Source: Eubacterium sp.
GTDB taxonomy: Bacteria > Bacillota > Clostridia > Lachnospirales > Lachnospiraceae
Direction: 5' to 3'
DNA length: 64,000 nt
NCBI GenBank assembly: GCA_017634555.1
Contig: JAGBNF010000005.1
Span: 62,001-126,000 of the forward strand
Position 1 is the stretch's first letter; every line of letters begins with the position of its first letter. The translations under genes were made by a program, and so were the position numbers. The notes beneath the pieces are model-generated. The model saw only the letters and a program-made list of their open reading frames with translations. It was not told the DNA's origin and did not search any database. Positions 17,384-26,942 of the stretch are shown here, piece by piece.

Positions 17384-18325
17384 TTATTTTTCGAGAAGAT
17401 CCTTATACCATCTGTCTGCCTGCTGAAGCTTAAACTCAAACTCTCTCTTATCCTTTTTCAGCAGTGTATCCAGTATAAGTCCCGTAAAGAAACTCAGGAT
17501 TGCCGCAATTACAGCGAATCCGCAGACAATGAGTGTCGGATATCTGTTAACCAGTCCTATATGATAAAAGTCTACTGCAACAGGAATGAAGAATCCGATT
17601 GCAAGCAGCATAAGTATCGTTGATATGATACCGAAGAACTGGAATGGCTTATAAACTCTGTACAGAGAAACGATAGTCCTCAGAACCTTCATTCCGTCCG
17701 ATACCGTATTGAGCTTTGACTCACTTCCCTCAGGTCTGTCGCGGTATGTAACAATGACATTGCTTATATGCATATTCTTATCTACCGCATGTATAGTCAT
17801 CTCGGTCTCAATCTCAAAACCCTTTGAAAGAACAGGAAATGTCTTTACAAATTCATAGCTGAATGCACGGTATCCTGTCATGATATCTCTGATATTTGTT
17901 TTGAAAAGACGATTGATGGAATTCCTTACGATAGTATTTCCGAAATTATGGAATGGTCTCTTATTCTCTGTGAAGTAAGTTGAAGACAGTCTGTCTCCGA
18001 CTACCATATCCACATTTTTCTCAAGTACCTCATTAACCATCTCTCGGCCGAATTCCGCAGGATAAGTATCGTCACCGTCGATCATGATATAACACTTTGC
18101 ATCTATATCCCTGAACATAGATCTGACTACATTTCCCTTGCCCTACTGGTGCTCATATCTGACTACAGCACCTGCTTTTCTCGCAATCTCATCAGTCTTA
18201 TCTGTGGAATTATTGTCATAAACATATATTACAGCCTCCGGAAGAGCCTTCTTCCAGTCATTTACTACCTTTTCTATTGTCTTGCTTTCGTTGTAACAAG
18301 GAATAAGTACTGCAATTTCATCCAT
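17384..18325 (-). pseudogene. GtrB/DPM1-like GT2 interrupted by an in-frame amber codon
   Basis: A 313-codon gene for a polyprenyl-phosphate glycosyltransferase (GT2, GtrB/DPM1 type with two C-terminal membrane helices) that loads a sugar onto undecaprenyl phosphate. The N-terminal part has 'AVLIPCYNESKTIEKVV' and 'VYDNNSTDKTDEIARKAGA'. The part after the stop resumes with 'GKGNVVRSMFRDIDA', then 'MIDGDDTYPAE' (DxD site) and 'DIMTGYRAFSYEF'. Between them, codon 61 is TAG (18143-18145) where relatives have Gln in R-Q-G-K-G-N. Frame and length are otherwise intact, so a single C-to-T change explains it. The 60-residue product cannot be active. Options are a true pseudogene, amber readthrough, or a sequencing error. 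The gene sits in the operon with GtrA and DUF2142 partners. Confidence 0.85.
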
Positions 18326-18337
18326 AGATTAACTCCC

Positions 18338-19132
18338 CTAAATATTATCAACCTTGTTGAATTTTTCCGATTGATTATACACTGTATTGATTATTGCCGC
18401 AATCGGCTTTGGCCAGAACTTAAGGAACATTTCCATATTCTCCTTCTTTCTGACTCCACCCGAAAGGGCCTTAGATGTGGTTGATTCCTCATGTATTCTG
18501 TGATAAGTAAGCTTCTTCGGAACGTAGATTATATCTCCCTTCATTCCGAACACTTCCTCAAGCATCTCCCAGTCCTCACAACAGATGAAATGATCCTTGA
18601 AGATCGGCTGTTTCAGATTCTTTACAGCAAATGTAACTGAAGGACAGATTACCGGATCTCCCAGAGATAATGTATATCTTCTGAGAAGCCTGCTGTTCCT
18701 TACGAACTTCAGCTTAAGCGGCAGTGTGAGCCACTTCTTGATCTTTATCATTGTTGATCTTCCGATTCTCTTACCGTGCCTGATCTCATAATAATCGGTA
18801 AATCCTATGAGTGGCTTCTTCGCCAGCTTCATTCTGCCCACCACCTGTCTTGTATAATCAGGCTCATACTTATCATCCTGATGAGCGATGGTTACGAATT
18901 TAGTCTTTGCCTTACTGATGGCAAAATTCCAGTCCTGAGTGATTCCCGCCTCACCCTCATTTATATAGAGCGGAATATCATATTTCTCACAGATATCCGT
19001 AAGAAACTGGCATGGTGTATGCGTAGCCATGATGATCTCAGACCTTACAGTCTGATTCTTCAGTGACACTATACACTCCTCAAGATATTCGCTTTCCTTA
19101 TATGCACATATTGCAAATGTATGTATTCTCAT
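18338..19132 (-). CDS. glycosyltransferase family 2
   Basis: A 264-residue GT-A fold transferase. It starts 'MRIHTFAICAYKESEYLEEC' and has the metal-binding acidic pair in 'VTIAHQDDKYEPDY' near residue 93, with 'FICCEDWEMLEEVF' as the C-terminal catalytic-base region. It belongs to the GT2 enzymes that act on surface polysaccharides. Sugar and acceptor are unknown. It lies 12 bases upstream of the broken GtrB-like gene and 22 bases downstream of a large membrane protein gene, well inside the long operon. Confidence 0.88.
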   Translation of the reverse strand: MRIHTFAICAYKESEYLEECIVSLKNQTVRSEIIMATHTPCQFLTDICEKYDIPLYINEGEAGITQDWNFAISKAKTKFVTIAHQDDKYEPDYTRQVVGRMKLAKKPLIGFTDYYEIRHGKRIGRSTMIKIKKWLTLPLKLKFVRNSRLLRRYTLSLGDPVICPSVTFAVKNLKQPIFKDHFICCEDWEMLEEVFGMKGDIIYVPKKLTYHRIHEESTTSKALSGGVRKKENMEMFLKFWPKPIAAIINTVYNQSEKFNKVDNI

Positions 19133-19154
19133 TTCATCTTTCCTTCTAGAGGTT

Positions 19155-20957
19155 TCATCTAAGCTGGATGATCTTTCCTCTGGTATTAAAGTATATCACA
19201 TTTCCCATATTATCAAACAGTTCCCTGTTTTCATCATATACGGATGTATTCTGAACCAGTATATACCTGATTTCGTTCATGTCAATACTCTGCAGTTCAC
19301 CCGACTGGTTCACCTGCTTGATACGGCTGTTTCCGGTAATCTTTGCATACCAGTGAGTATAAAGAAAATCTCCAACTACCAGAGTCTCCGTCACATCCGG
19401 AGTAAGCTCCAGATTATCGTAAGCGTATTTTATAAGTGCTATATCATCGGAATTGATATCGCCCGAGTATTTTACGAATTCCTTATTGAAATAATAAATA
19501 TCAACGAAGCTCTCGGCTCCCGTTCTGAGGAACCTGTCGTTTCTTTCACTTATCTTTGTATCGGCCTCCGAAACCACCATGGCGATGAGCAGTGCAAATA
19601 CGGCAATGTAGGATATGAAAAATGTTTTCCCTTTCGACCACATTTCCGATGCTGCTATCATAACCAAGCACCAAGCCAGAAGAATGAAAATATTATTATT
19701 CTTCACATAATAGTAAACCGATACATAGCCCTTCATGGCATTTATAAAGAGCACTGCGGCAAAAACGAACATGGTCACGAAAACGGATGGTATAACGATC
19801 TCTATACCCTGCTGTTCCTTCCTTGTCTCCTTATTCATGAGCTTTTTAATGCAGAGGACTATTCCCGTTATCACGAGAGGAAGCATCAGAATGAAGTTGG
19901 AGTACATATCATTGTAGCATCCACCGTCCATTGCTATTCCTCGTGAGCCTTCGGAGTCACCCGAAACCACAGTTGAATGTGATATAAACGAAAGGTTCGC
20001 TGCCGTTATCAGAAGTCCCACGATACTCGGTGCAAGAAATACGGAAAGTCCCGTCTTTATAGTCTTGAAGGAGAAGAGCTTTCCTTCCCTCATAAGATTT
20101 ATACCCAGGGCTGTCAGTATTCCGAAGAATACTGCCGGAACAAACATCATATAACATAAGAAGAGTCCAAGCAATCCGAGATTCAGCATTATGACCGCGC
20201 TTCTCTTCTTCACTTCTCCGTCTATATAGAGCATTGCGGCATACATTATATATGCAACTACCGATATGCTCAGACTAAAGTATGAAAATCCGAAGATCAG
20301 TGCATAGAGCGGATAACCCAGCATGTAGATAACTGCCGCGATGATTCCCAGTGCCTTAAGTCCCTTTGAGTTAAGAAGACTTCTCACCAGTATGTAGAAG
20401 AACATTCCCGACATAAAGAAGTAGCCTATCTCCCAAAGGAGAAATGCTCTGAACATGTAGAACTCACCGGTTATCGGAAGTGCCGCCTCCATAGGGAGTG
20501 CCGAATTAACTATAGAAAAGAACATGTTCGTAAGCGATCTATGCTCAAGCACCATTGTCCTTATCAGGTCAAATGTGGTCGCACTGTCTATCGATGCAAA
20601 GCTTATATCATGTCCCAGTGCAAATCTCTTCGAGTACATGAATCCCGCAACAAGAAACAGCGTGATAAGTGCTATGACATCTGCTGCATCTATATAGTAC
20701 TTCTGGCTTCCTTCTCTGATAATAAATATCCAGAGCAGAACAGCCGCTGCCGCATCAACAATTCCTATGGACATGATTCCTATGGAAATGTGCGCTATAT
20801 AGAATACAGCCGCCGCTGCCGCCTGAACCGCAAAGGAAGTCATGACCGAAAGCGTGAGATGTACTACAGCACTCTGCTTCTTATCACTCTTTCGAACAAG
20901 AAATATTCCGAAGAGCAGCGCCGCATATGAAATTATATAGAATATAGAACTCGGCAT
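19155..20957 (-). CDS. large polytopic membrane protein, GT-C-like
   Basis: A 600-residue protein with about 13 hydrophobic segments and a soluble C-terminal domain of about 100 residues beginning after 'FNKEFVKYSGDIN'. This layout (many helices, long first extracytoplasmic loop with an acidic residue as in 'GHDISFASIDSATTFD', and an outer C-terminal domain) is that of GT-C glycosyltransferases, which use polyprenyl-phosphate sugars outside the membrane. No named family is recognised with confidence. Its neighbours are DUF2142 proteins and GT2 enzymes. Function inferred from topology and context only. Confidence 0.7.
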   Translation of the reverse strand: MPSSIFYIISYAALLFGIFLVRKSDKKQSAVVHLTLSVMTSFAVQAAAAAVFYIAHISIGIMSIGIVDAAAAVLLWIFIIREGSQKYYIDAADVIALITLFLVAGFMYSKRFALGHDISFASIDSATTFDLIRTMVLEHRSLTNMFFSIVNSALPMEAALPITGEFYMFRAFLLWEIGYFFMSGMFFYILVRSLLNSKGLKALGIIAAVIYMLGYPLYALIFGFSYFSLSISVVAYIMYAAMLYIDGEVKKRSAVIMLNLGLLGLFLCYMMFVPAVFFGILTALGINLMREGKLFSFKTIKTGLSVFLAPSIVGLLITAANLSFISHSTVVSGDSEGSRGIAMDGGCYNDMYSNFILMLPLVITGIVLCIKKLMNKETRKEQQGIEIVIPSVFVTMFVFAAVLFINAMKGYVSVYYYVKNNNIFILLAWCLVMIAASEMWSKGKTFFISYIAVFALLIAMVVSEADTKISERNDRFLRTGAESFVDIYYFNKEFVKYSGDINSDDIALIKYAYDNLELTPDVTETLVVGDFLYTHWYAKITGNSRIKQVNQSGELQSIDMNEIRYILVQNTSVYDENRELFDNMGNVIYFNTRGKIIQLR

Positions 20958-20979
20958 AATCTGTTCCTTAACTAACTAT

Positions 20980-22377
20980 TTACATTCCCCAGTATCTGAC
21001 ATAGAGGATTCTCAGTACGATCAGCATTGATATAACATAATAACAAGCCTGAATAACAGTATACCTCTTCATGCTCTTTGCTTCGTTGCCTCGTCCCAGA
21101 GATACGATAAGCATCGGCATGAACGGGATGAAATATCTTCCCTGAACTCCCAGCATATAGTCTATCTGATAGAGATAGGATCTGTATTCCGCAATTCCTC
21201 CATCAAAATTCACACCCGCAAGATAGAAGCTCCAGGAGATCATGCTGACAAATACCAGCACGAATATTGCAGCTGAAAGCAGGATGAGATATATCCTGTT
21301 TGCAGTCGTAAACTCAGACTGCAGTTCGATACTCTTCTTTGACTGAAACAGATTAACAAAGAAAAGCATCATAAAAAACACAGTCACAAAGGTATAGGAT
21401 ACAGCACTGTCCAGCCATCCGAAGCTTCCCACCAGTGTCTGAAGATAAAAATCCTTATATCCTAAAAGTGTATTCTTAAAGAGAAGAAATGTTCTGCCCG
21501 GCTGAAGTACAGCAGCGTAGAGCACCTTCACATATCTGAAATCCCTGCAAAGTATTCCCAGTATGACAGCTATCATAATAAGAACAGCTATAAACAGGAA
21601 TCTGTATTTCTTTATAAAGACAGCCAGATCGAATTTCTCTCCCAGCTTAAGACTGAACTTATCCAGCGGTACGATAAAGATTCCAAAGGCAACGAGGATA
21701 TATATTTCTTTTGCCACAAGCACGATTCCCGTGAGTATGGCAAAGAGTATCATTTCCTTCCAGCCCACCTTCTTCTCTCTTACCTTGAAATCGAAGATCA
21801 TCGCAGTAAGAAGAAAGCAGAGTGCATTTACCGTAACATCAGGACTGAAGGAAGCTGCTTCCTGCATCGCCATCGGCATAAGCATTATGAAGCAGAGCAC
21901 CTCTTTCTTGAAGGGCATCTTCTTCAGTGCAATAAGGCATATCAAAATATAGAATATAAGCGCTGTAAGCTCGCCCAGCTGATGACATATGAGTATCGGA
22001 AGCCTGAAGAGTACCCCCAGGAAAAATCCTACAGCCTGAGGGATAAACCTGACTGCGGTAATTCCCGGCTTAAAGCCGTAGCCGAAGAGTCCCTCGGAAT
22101 AGGACTTCATTCCGCTGTCTATATATGCATCTCCGTCCACCGAATGTGCGTCTCCCGAATTAAAGCTCTCCATTCCCGCAGGTCTGTAGAACGCCTTCAG
22201 GTCTTCGCCGTACATTTTCTCGGCTCCGTATGCTCTGAGCATCAGCTCGAAATGTGTATATTCATCGGGAACCTGAGACACCGGAATTATCACCGACATC
22301 AAAAGCCCGCAGACAGTGGCTGCAATGATAAAGAAAAGATATATATTGAATTTATTCTTTTTCTCAAGGTTCTCCAT
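20980..22377 (-). CDS. DUF2142 membrane protein, copy 1 of a tandem pair
   Basis: A 465-residue polytopic protein of the DUF2142 family, predicted GT-C-fold glycosyltransferases. The family hallmark is the first outer loop 'VSQVPDEYTHFELMLRAYG' with conserved Pro-Asp-Glu and His. A second strong block is 'DFYLQTLVGSFGWLDSAVSYTF', and the ending 'GVQGRYFIPFMPMLIVSLG' is also typical. The ATG at 22377 follows GGGG by six bases and starts two bases after the stop of the second copy. The two copies are alike throughout and look like a tandem duplication. Likely role: transfer of a sugar from undecaprenyl phosphate to the polymer outside the cell, with GtrA and GtrB partners nearby. Confidence 0.88.
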   Translation of the reverse strand: MENLEKKNKFNIYLFFIIAATVCGLLMSVIIPVSQVPDEYTHFELMLRAYGAEKMYGEDLKAFYRPAGMESFNSGDAHSVDGDAYIDSGMKSYSEGLFGYGFKPGITAVRFIPQAVGFFLGVLFRLPILICHQLGELTALIFYILICLIALKKMPFKKEVLCFIMLMPMAMQEAASFSPDVTVNALCFLLTAMIFDFKVREKKVGWKEMILFAILTGIVLVAKEIYILVAFGIFIVPLDKFSLKLGEKFDLAVFIKKYRFLFIAVLIMIAVILGILCRDFRYVKVLYAAVLQPGRTFLLFKNTLLGYKDFYLQTLVGSFGWLDSAVSYTFVTVFFMMLFFVNLFQSKKSIELQSEFTTANRIYLILLSAAIFVLVFVSMISWSFYLAGVNFDGGIAEYRSYLYQIDYMLGVQGRYFIPFMPMLIVSLGRGNEAKSMKRYTVIQACYYVISMLIVLRILYVRYWGM

Positions 22378-22379
22378 TA

Positions 22380-23771
22380 TCAGCCCCAATATCTTAACTT
22401 AATAAGTCCCAACGTATATATCATGGAGACAAGATAAAATGCTATCTGTACTCCTCTGTAAAGCTTTTTACTCTTATACTCATTTCCCTCACCGATGGAT
22501 ACAAGCAGCATCGGAAGGAACGGTATAAAGTATCTTCCCTGAACTCCCTGTATGAAGCCGGTGTTATTCAGATATCCACCGTACTCTGTAAGGCCCGCGC
22601 CGAGGTCATAGCCCGAAATCTTGAATGACCATATGGTCATGGAGCACATTATAAGCGCGAACATTATAAGAACCAGCAGTATAAGATATAATCTGTTCTT
22701 AAGGCTGAAGCCCTTCTGCAGCTCTATATCCTCATGTGAGGCAAAGAGCATTACATAAAGCATGAATATCATAAAGAATACGATAAACGTATATGATACA
22801 TATATATCCAGCCATCCGAAACAACCTACCATAGTCTGCAGATAAAAGTCTCTCAGCATTCCCAGCGTTGTCTTTACCAGCATAAGGAATTTGAGCGGAT
22901 GTGACATTGTTATCAGCAGTGTTTTTACGAATTCATTTCCTCTAGTTACGTATAAGCCTCCGGCTATAAGGATCAGCATCAAAATGACTACTGCGATCCA
23001 ATACTTTCTGATAAAGGTCTGAAGCTCAAACTTCTTTCCTATCGGGAGACTGAATCTTTCCGACGGAACTATGAGGATTCCGAGAACTATCGGCAGATAA
23101 ACCATCTTACCGATAAGAAGGATCAGCGAAAGTATCATGACTAAAATGATATCCTTCCATCCAACCTTCTTCTCTCTCGTCTTAAAATCAAATATCATTG
23201 CCGTCATAAGAAATGCAGATGAATTTACCATGACATCCGGATTGATGGAGCCCGCCTGCTGTATAGCCATAGGCATCAGCATTACGAACATCAGCACTTC
23301 CTTCTTATAAGGCATCTTCTTAAGTGCTATTGTACAGATCAGAATGTAGTATATGAGTGCCACAAGCTCCGCCAGCTGATGACATATCAGCATAGGAAGC
23401 CTCAGCATAACTCCGATATGAAAGCCTATGGCTCCCGGCAGGAACTTTATGATCCCCGGTGATATTTGGAGCGGAAGCTCGAAGAGTCCGTGGGAATATG
23501 TTTTCATTCCATCGCGGAAATATGCTTCGGTATCGAAGCCTGCCTTCTCTGCCGCCGTTTCCCTGAGTCCCGCACTGATGTAGAACTCATCTCTGTCTTC
23601 AGGGAAAAGCTTATTGGTACCGACATCCTCAAGCATAAAGCTGAAATGGCTGTACTCATCCGGTGTCTGTCCCACCGGAACAAGGATGGACATTGCCAGT
23701 CCCCAGACCATAGCTATCACTACGAATATGATGTATATATTCAGTTTTACAGCTTTCCCTTTAATCTTCAC
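22380..23771 (-). CDS. DUF2142 membrane protein, copy 2 of a tandem pair
   Basis: A 463-residue paralogue of the preceding entry, with the same blocks: 'VGQTPDEYSHFSFMLEDVG', 'DFYLQTMVGCFGWLDIYVSYTF' and 'GVQGRYFIPFLPMLLVSIG'. By eye about half of the residues agree, with near-identical runs such as 'FKTREKKVGWKDIILVMILS' against the copy's 'FKVREKKVGWKEMILFAILT'. It begins at GTG (23771) with GGAAG upstream. It follows the GtrA gene by 23 bp, which matches the GtrA-GtrB-GtrC arrangement of lipid-linked sugar decoration systems. Divergence in loop regions may mean different donor or acceptor specificities. Confidence 0.88.
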   Translation of the reverse strand: MKIKGKAVKLNIYIIFVVIAMVWGLAMSILVPVGQTPDEYSHFSFMLEDVGTNKLFPEDRDEFYISAGLRETAAEKAGFDTEAYFRDGMKTYSHGLFELPLQISPGIIKFLPGAIGFHIGVMLRLPMLICHQLAELVALIYYILICTIALKKMPYKKEVLMFVMLMPMAIQQAGSINPDVMVNSSAFLMTAMIFDFKTREKKVGWKDIILVMILSLILLIGKMVYLPIVLGILIVPSERFSLPIGKKFELQTFIRKYWIAVVILMLILIAGGLYVTRGNEFVKTLLITMSHPLKFLMLVKTTLGMLRDFYLQTMVGCFGWLDIYVSYTFIVFFMIFMLYVMLFASHEDIELQKGFSLKNRLYLILLVLIMFALIMCSMTIWSFKISGYDLGAGLTEYGGYLNNTGFIQGVQGRYFIPFLPMLLVSIGEGNEYKSKKLYRGVQIAFYLVSMIYTLGLIKLRYWG

Positions 23772-23794
23772 ATCCGTACTTCCAAGGCACTATA

Positions 23795-24232
23795 CTATTG
23801 TTCTTCCTTCTTGCCGCGAAATACCAGCAGCTTACTGAATACATAATTTGCAACAGTTACAACAACCTGAACGATAAGCTTCATGATCTTATCGTTTGCG
23901 TGGAGCAGTGTTACGCCGACAAACATGATACCCATATCCATCAGAAGGGTTCCGACTCTTGCGCCGTAAAACTTTACAACCTCCTCCATCTGTTCCCTTC
24001 CCTTAACCTTGCTTTCGAATACAAACCATCTGTTTGCAAAGTAGGCAAAGGTAACTGCGGCTATCCATGATATTACATTTATTACCTGAAGCTGGATCGG
24101 ATTCTTCGGATCAAGTATCGTAAAGGCTAATCCGTAATATACTCCGAGACTCACAACGGTAGTAAGTCCGCCGACAATAAGATAATTTACTATTTCCTTA
24201 TGCTTCAGATATAATTCCTTAAGTTTCTCCAT
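23795..24232 (-). CDS. GtrA family membrane protein
   Basis: A 145-residue protein with four membrane helices, typical of GtrA, the proposed flippase for undecaprenyl-phosphate-linked monosaccharides. It begins with the charged 'MEKLKELYLKHKEIVNYLIVG', contains 'TTVVSLGVYYGL' and 'NVISWIAAVTFAYFANRWFVF', which is the family signature, and ends 'NYVFSKLLVF'. It lies between the two-domain GT2 gene and the DUF2142 pair. With the GtrB-like gene at 17384, the module has all three parts of a GtrABC-type decoration system. Confidence 0.93.
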   Translation of the reverse strand: MEKLKELYLKHKEIVNYLIVGGLTTVVSLGVYYGLAFTILDPKNPIQLQVINVISWIAAVTFAYFANRWFVFESKVKGREQMEEVVKFYGARVGTLLMDMGIMFVGVTLLHANDKIMKLIVQVVVTVANYVFSKLLVFRGKKEEQ

Positions 24233-24242
24233 TTTAATCCAC

Positions 24243-26927
24243 CTACAGCTTCAGCGAGAAATCCTGTCTTTCAAGCGAAAGATTTGGATTATAGTAAGGG
24301 TCTCCTACTGACAGGATGTCCCCCCAGTTCTGCTGAAGATGTGTCACCTCTCTTCTAAATCTTTCCTTCTTCTCAGCCGTATCCTCAAGTCCTCTGGATT
24401 TCGATTCGTAATGATGGAATCTTGCCCAGGCATCGTATACTATGAGAAGGCCCAGTCTTCTTATCCTGAGACAGAAATCTATATCATTGAAAGCGACCTT
24501 GAAGGTTTCATCAAGACCGTTCAGTGCTTCAAATACTTCTCTTCTGACCATCAGACATGCAGCAGTAACCGCACTGTAATCCGATGTCATCTTTGAACGA
24601 TTGAAGTAAACCGAACCCGGTTCCTCGGACTGAGCCACGAAGCAGTGTCCTGCAATTCCTCCGAAGCCCATTACTACTCCGGCATGCTGAAGCGTGTCAT
24701 CATCATAGTAAAGTCTTGCACCTACACCACCGACATCCTTCCTCTGACAGAAGCCCACCATATCGGCCAGTGCATCCGGATTTATCATCTCCGTATCGTT
24801 ATTGAGGAGAAGGAATATTTCTCCCTTGGCGCTCTTTGCACCGAAATTGTTGATGGCTGAATAATTAAATTCATCCTTCCAGTAAAGAACCTGTACATTA
24901 TCTCTTCCTTCAATCTTCTTATAGAATTCGAAGGTCTGCGGCTCAGTACTGTTATTCTCTACGATTACAAACTCATAATCCCTGAATATGGAATGCTTAT
25001 CTATGGAATCCATACATTTCTTCAGATCATCAATATGATCCTTGTTCGGGATTATTATTGAAAGAAGCGGCTTCGACGGATCCGCGCTTTCCTTTACCTC
25101 ATAATGAACATCATAATATCCCAGATCATCCCCCATCTCTACCGATGCCTTAAGGCCTCTTCTTTCAAGATGTGCCTCTATGGCCTTCTTGCCGGCTTCA
25201 AAGGCATACAGCTTCGCCTTAGGATCCGATGCGGTGGAAGCTGCAATGGTCCTCCAGTGATAAAGTGCCTTAGGTATATGATAGATCTTATATTTTCCGT
25301 AGGATGCTGAAAGCTCCTTCTTTTCATCCTCTTCTGCTTCTGTACCGGCTGCGCTGTTCCACTCCTCAAGCTTATCAACGCATCTCAGGATAAAGTCATA
25401 ATCCTGTGCACCGTTAAACTCGGCACGGAGCATTCCAACCTCATCCAGCAGCTTCTTCGAAACAACCGTCATATGGCAGATGTAGTTGACCGATCTCAGG
25501 AAATCGATATTGAAGTCCGGCTTAAAATGCGGCATGCTGTAAACCTTGCCTGCCTCATCAATCTTATCTTCATCAGTATATATGAAATGTACCGTTCCAT
25601 TTCCGATATCGGCTGCATCATGTTCCTTTTCGGCAACTTCGTTGATCAGCTTCACACATTCATAGAGTGCATTCGGCTCAAAAAGATCATCATGATCTCC
25701 GAATACTATATAATCTCCCGTTACAGCTTCAAGCGCCTGATTGGTATTCTCTGCGATTCCGAGAGGCCCCTTACCCGAAGAGATATATCTGATCCTGCTG
25801 TCTCCGGCAGCAAGCTTTCCCACCAGCTTCTCAAGTCTCTTCGTATCTCTGCTTCCGTCCGAAAGACAAAGTTCAAAGTTGCTGTAGGTCTGAGCCTTCA
25901 CTGAATCTATAAGCTCCTTAAGAAGCTTCTCATCAGTCTCATACATCGGTACTACTATACTGAACTTCGGTCTCAGATAAAAATTCTTCTCGTTTTCTCT
26001 CTCTCGTCCCAGGTCTTCCTCAGTCGGGATATATTCAAGTCTCCATTTATCATAATCTATATTTCTGTTAAGCCCTCTTCCCGGAAGCAGCTTACGCGCA
26101 GCCTTTCTCATAGTGCCCGCAAAGCCTATGGTATTAAGATTATACTCAACAGTCTGCCACAGCAGTCTCGCACGATTCTTCACCTGTCTTTTGGAAGAAT
26201 TCTCCACCGCGTTAATGCTTATGATCTTCTTTTTTCTTCTTGTCTGGATAAGCAGCTTCAGCTTTTCCTTACCTGTAAATGCTTTAAGAGTGAAGCCGTA
26301 TTTTTCATCTCCGTCACTCTCCGGCAGGAATTCCATGGCATCGGTTCTTACATCCCATACCACTTCGGAAGCAAGACGGATGGCACGCTTATCCTCCACA
26401 TAGTAAAGACCTATCCTGGTCTCATCTCTCTCCACAGCCCATCCTGTGATCTTAAGCTCTCCCTCTTCCTTGCAGATATCATCAACAACATAATTTATCT
26501 TCTTAAGTCTGTTTCTGATAAAGGAAAGCGGGCTTGAGAAGATCTTCTCTTCTCCCATATCCGGATCATTAACATATACTGTCATATGTCCCGATGCCTT
26601 CTGCTTCTTTTCAAGCTCTGCGGCTCTTTCACCGTAGTCCAGCCACAGCTTCAGATTCTCGTTCAGATGAATATATATGTAGGTCATATATCTGAGCGTA
26701 ACACCCGATCTGAATGCAGCAAAAATAGGTGACAGCTTCTTTGTCACAACCTTCGCTTTTATCAATTCCTTTGTCTTACCCGAATCAAAGACTACCTCAG
26801 CCTCCTTTATATCCATAAAGCCTTCGTTGCTGTAGCCCTGCAGTACGATGGTACTGTCATCCTTAAGACAATCTCTAACTCTGTCAAAACTGAATCTTCT
26901 GATCAAAATTTCATCTCCCCTCACCAT
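24243..26927 (-). CDS. two-domain family 2 glycosyltransferase with N-terminal accessory region
   Basis: An 894-residue cytoplasmic protein. Residues 1-310 are a beta-rich region containing two segments reminiscent of the sugar-polymer-associated domains found before GT2 domains, for example 'ITGWAVERDETRIGLYYV'. The first GT2 domain starts near 325 with 'FSIVVPMYETDEKLLKEL' and carries 'DHDDLFEP'. The second starts near 625 with 'LSIIIPNKDHIDDLKKCM', 'VIVENNSTEP' and the acidic site 'LLLNNDTEMI', ending with 'FNDIDFCLRIRRLG'. Such bifunctional enzymes often add two sugars in turn, as in rhamnan backbones. It is 10 bp upstream of gtrA. Both catalytic sites look intact. Confidence 0.9.
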   Translation of the reverse strand: MVRGDEILIRRFSFDRVRDCLKDDSTIVLQGYSNEGFMDIKEAEVVFDSGKTKELIKAKVVTKKLSPIFAAFRSGVTLRYMTYIYIHLNENLKLWLDYGERAAELEKKQKASGHMTVYVNDPDMGEEKIFSSPLSFIRNRLKKINYVVDDICKEEGELKITGWAVERDETRIGLYYVEDKRAIRLASEVVWDVRTDAMEFLPESDGDEKYGFTLKAFTGKEKLKLLIQTRRKKKIISINAVENSSKRQVKNRARLLWQTVEYNLNTIGFAGTMRKAARKLLPGRGLNRNIDYDKWRLEYIPTEEDLGRERENEKNFYLRPKFSIVVPMYETDEKLLKELIDSVKAQTYSNFELCLSDGSRDTKRLEKLVGKLAAGDSRIRYISSGKGPLGIAENTNQALEAVTGDYIVFGDHDDLFEPNALYECVKLINEVAEKEHDAADIGNGTVHFIYTDEDKIDEAGKVYSMPHFKPDFNIDFLRSVNYICHMTVVSKKLLDEVGMLRAEFNGAQDYDFILRCVDKLEEWNSAAGTEAEEDEKKELSASYGKYKIYHIPKALYHWRTIAASTASDPKAKLYAFEAGKKAIEAHLERRGLKASVEMGDDLGYYDVHYEVKESADPSKPLLSIIIPNKDHIDDLKKCMDSIDKHSIFRDYEFVIVENNSTEPQTFEFYKKIEGRDNVQVLYWKDEFNYSAINNFGAKSAKGEIFLLLNNDTEMINPDALADMVGFCQRKDVGGVGARLYYDDDTLQHAGVVMGFGGIAGHCFVAQSEEPGSVYFNRSKMTSDYSAVTAACLMVRREVFEALNGLDETFKVAFNDIDFCLRIRRLGLLIVYDAWARFHHYESKSRGLEDTAEKKERFRREVTHLQQNWGDILSVGDPYYNPNLSLERQDFSLKL

Positions 26928-26942
26928 TATGGTTGGTATGAT

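Noticed and set aside
17384..18325. Two separate glycosyltransferase genes rather than one broken gene
   Set aside because: The two parts are in the same frame, joined by a single TAG within a conserved motif, and neither has a start or end of its own that fits the family.
19353..19946. 197-residue open frame on the plus strand
   Set aside because: Antisense to the polytopic GT-C-like gene; composition (many His, Arg, Tyr) is typical of a shadow of a membrane protein.
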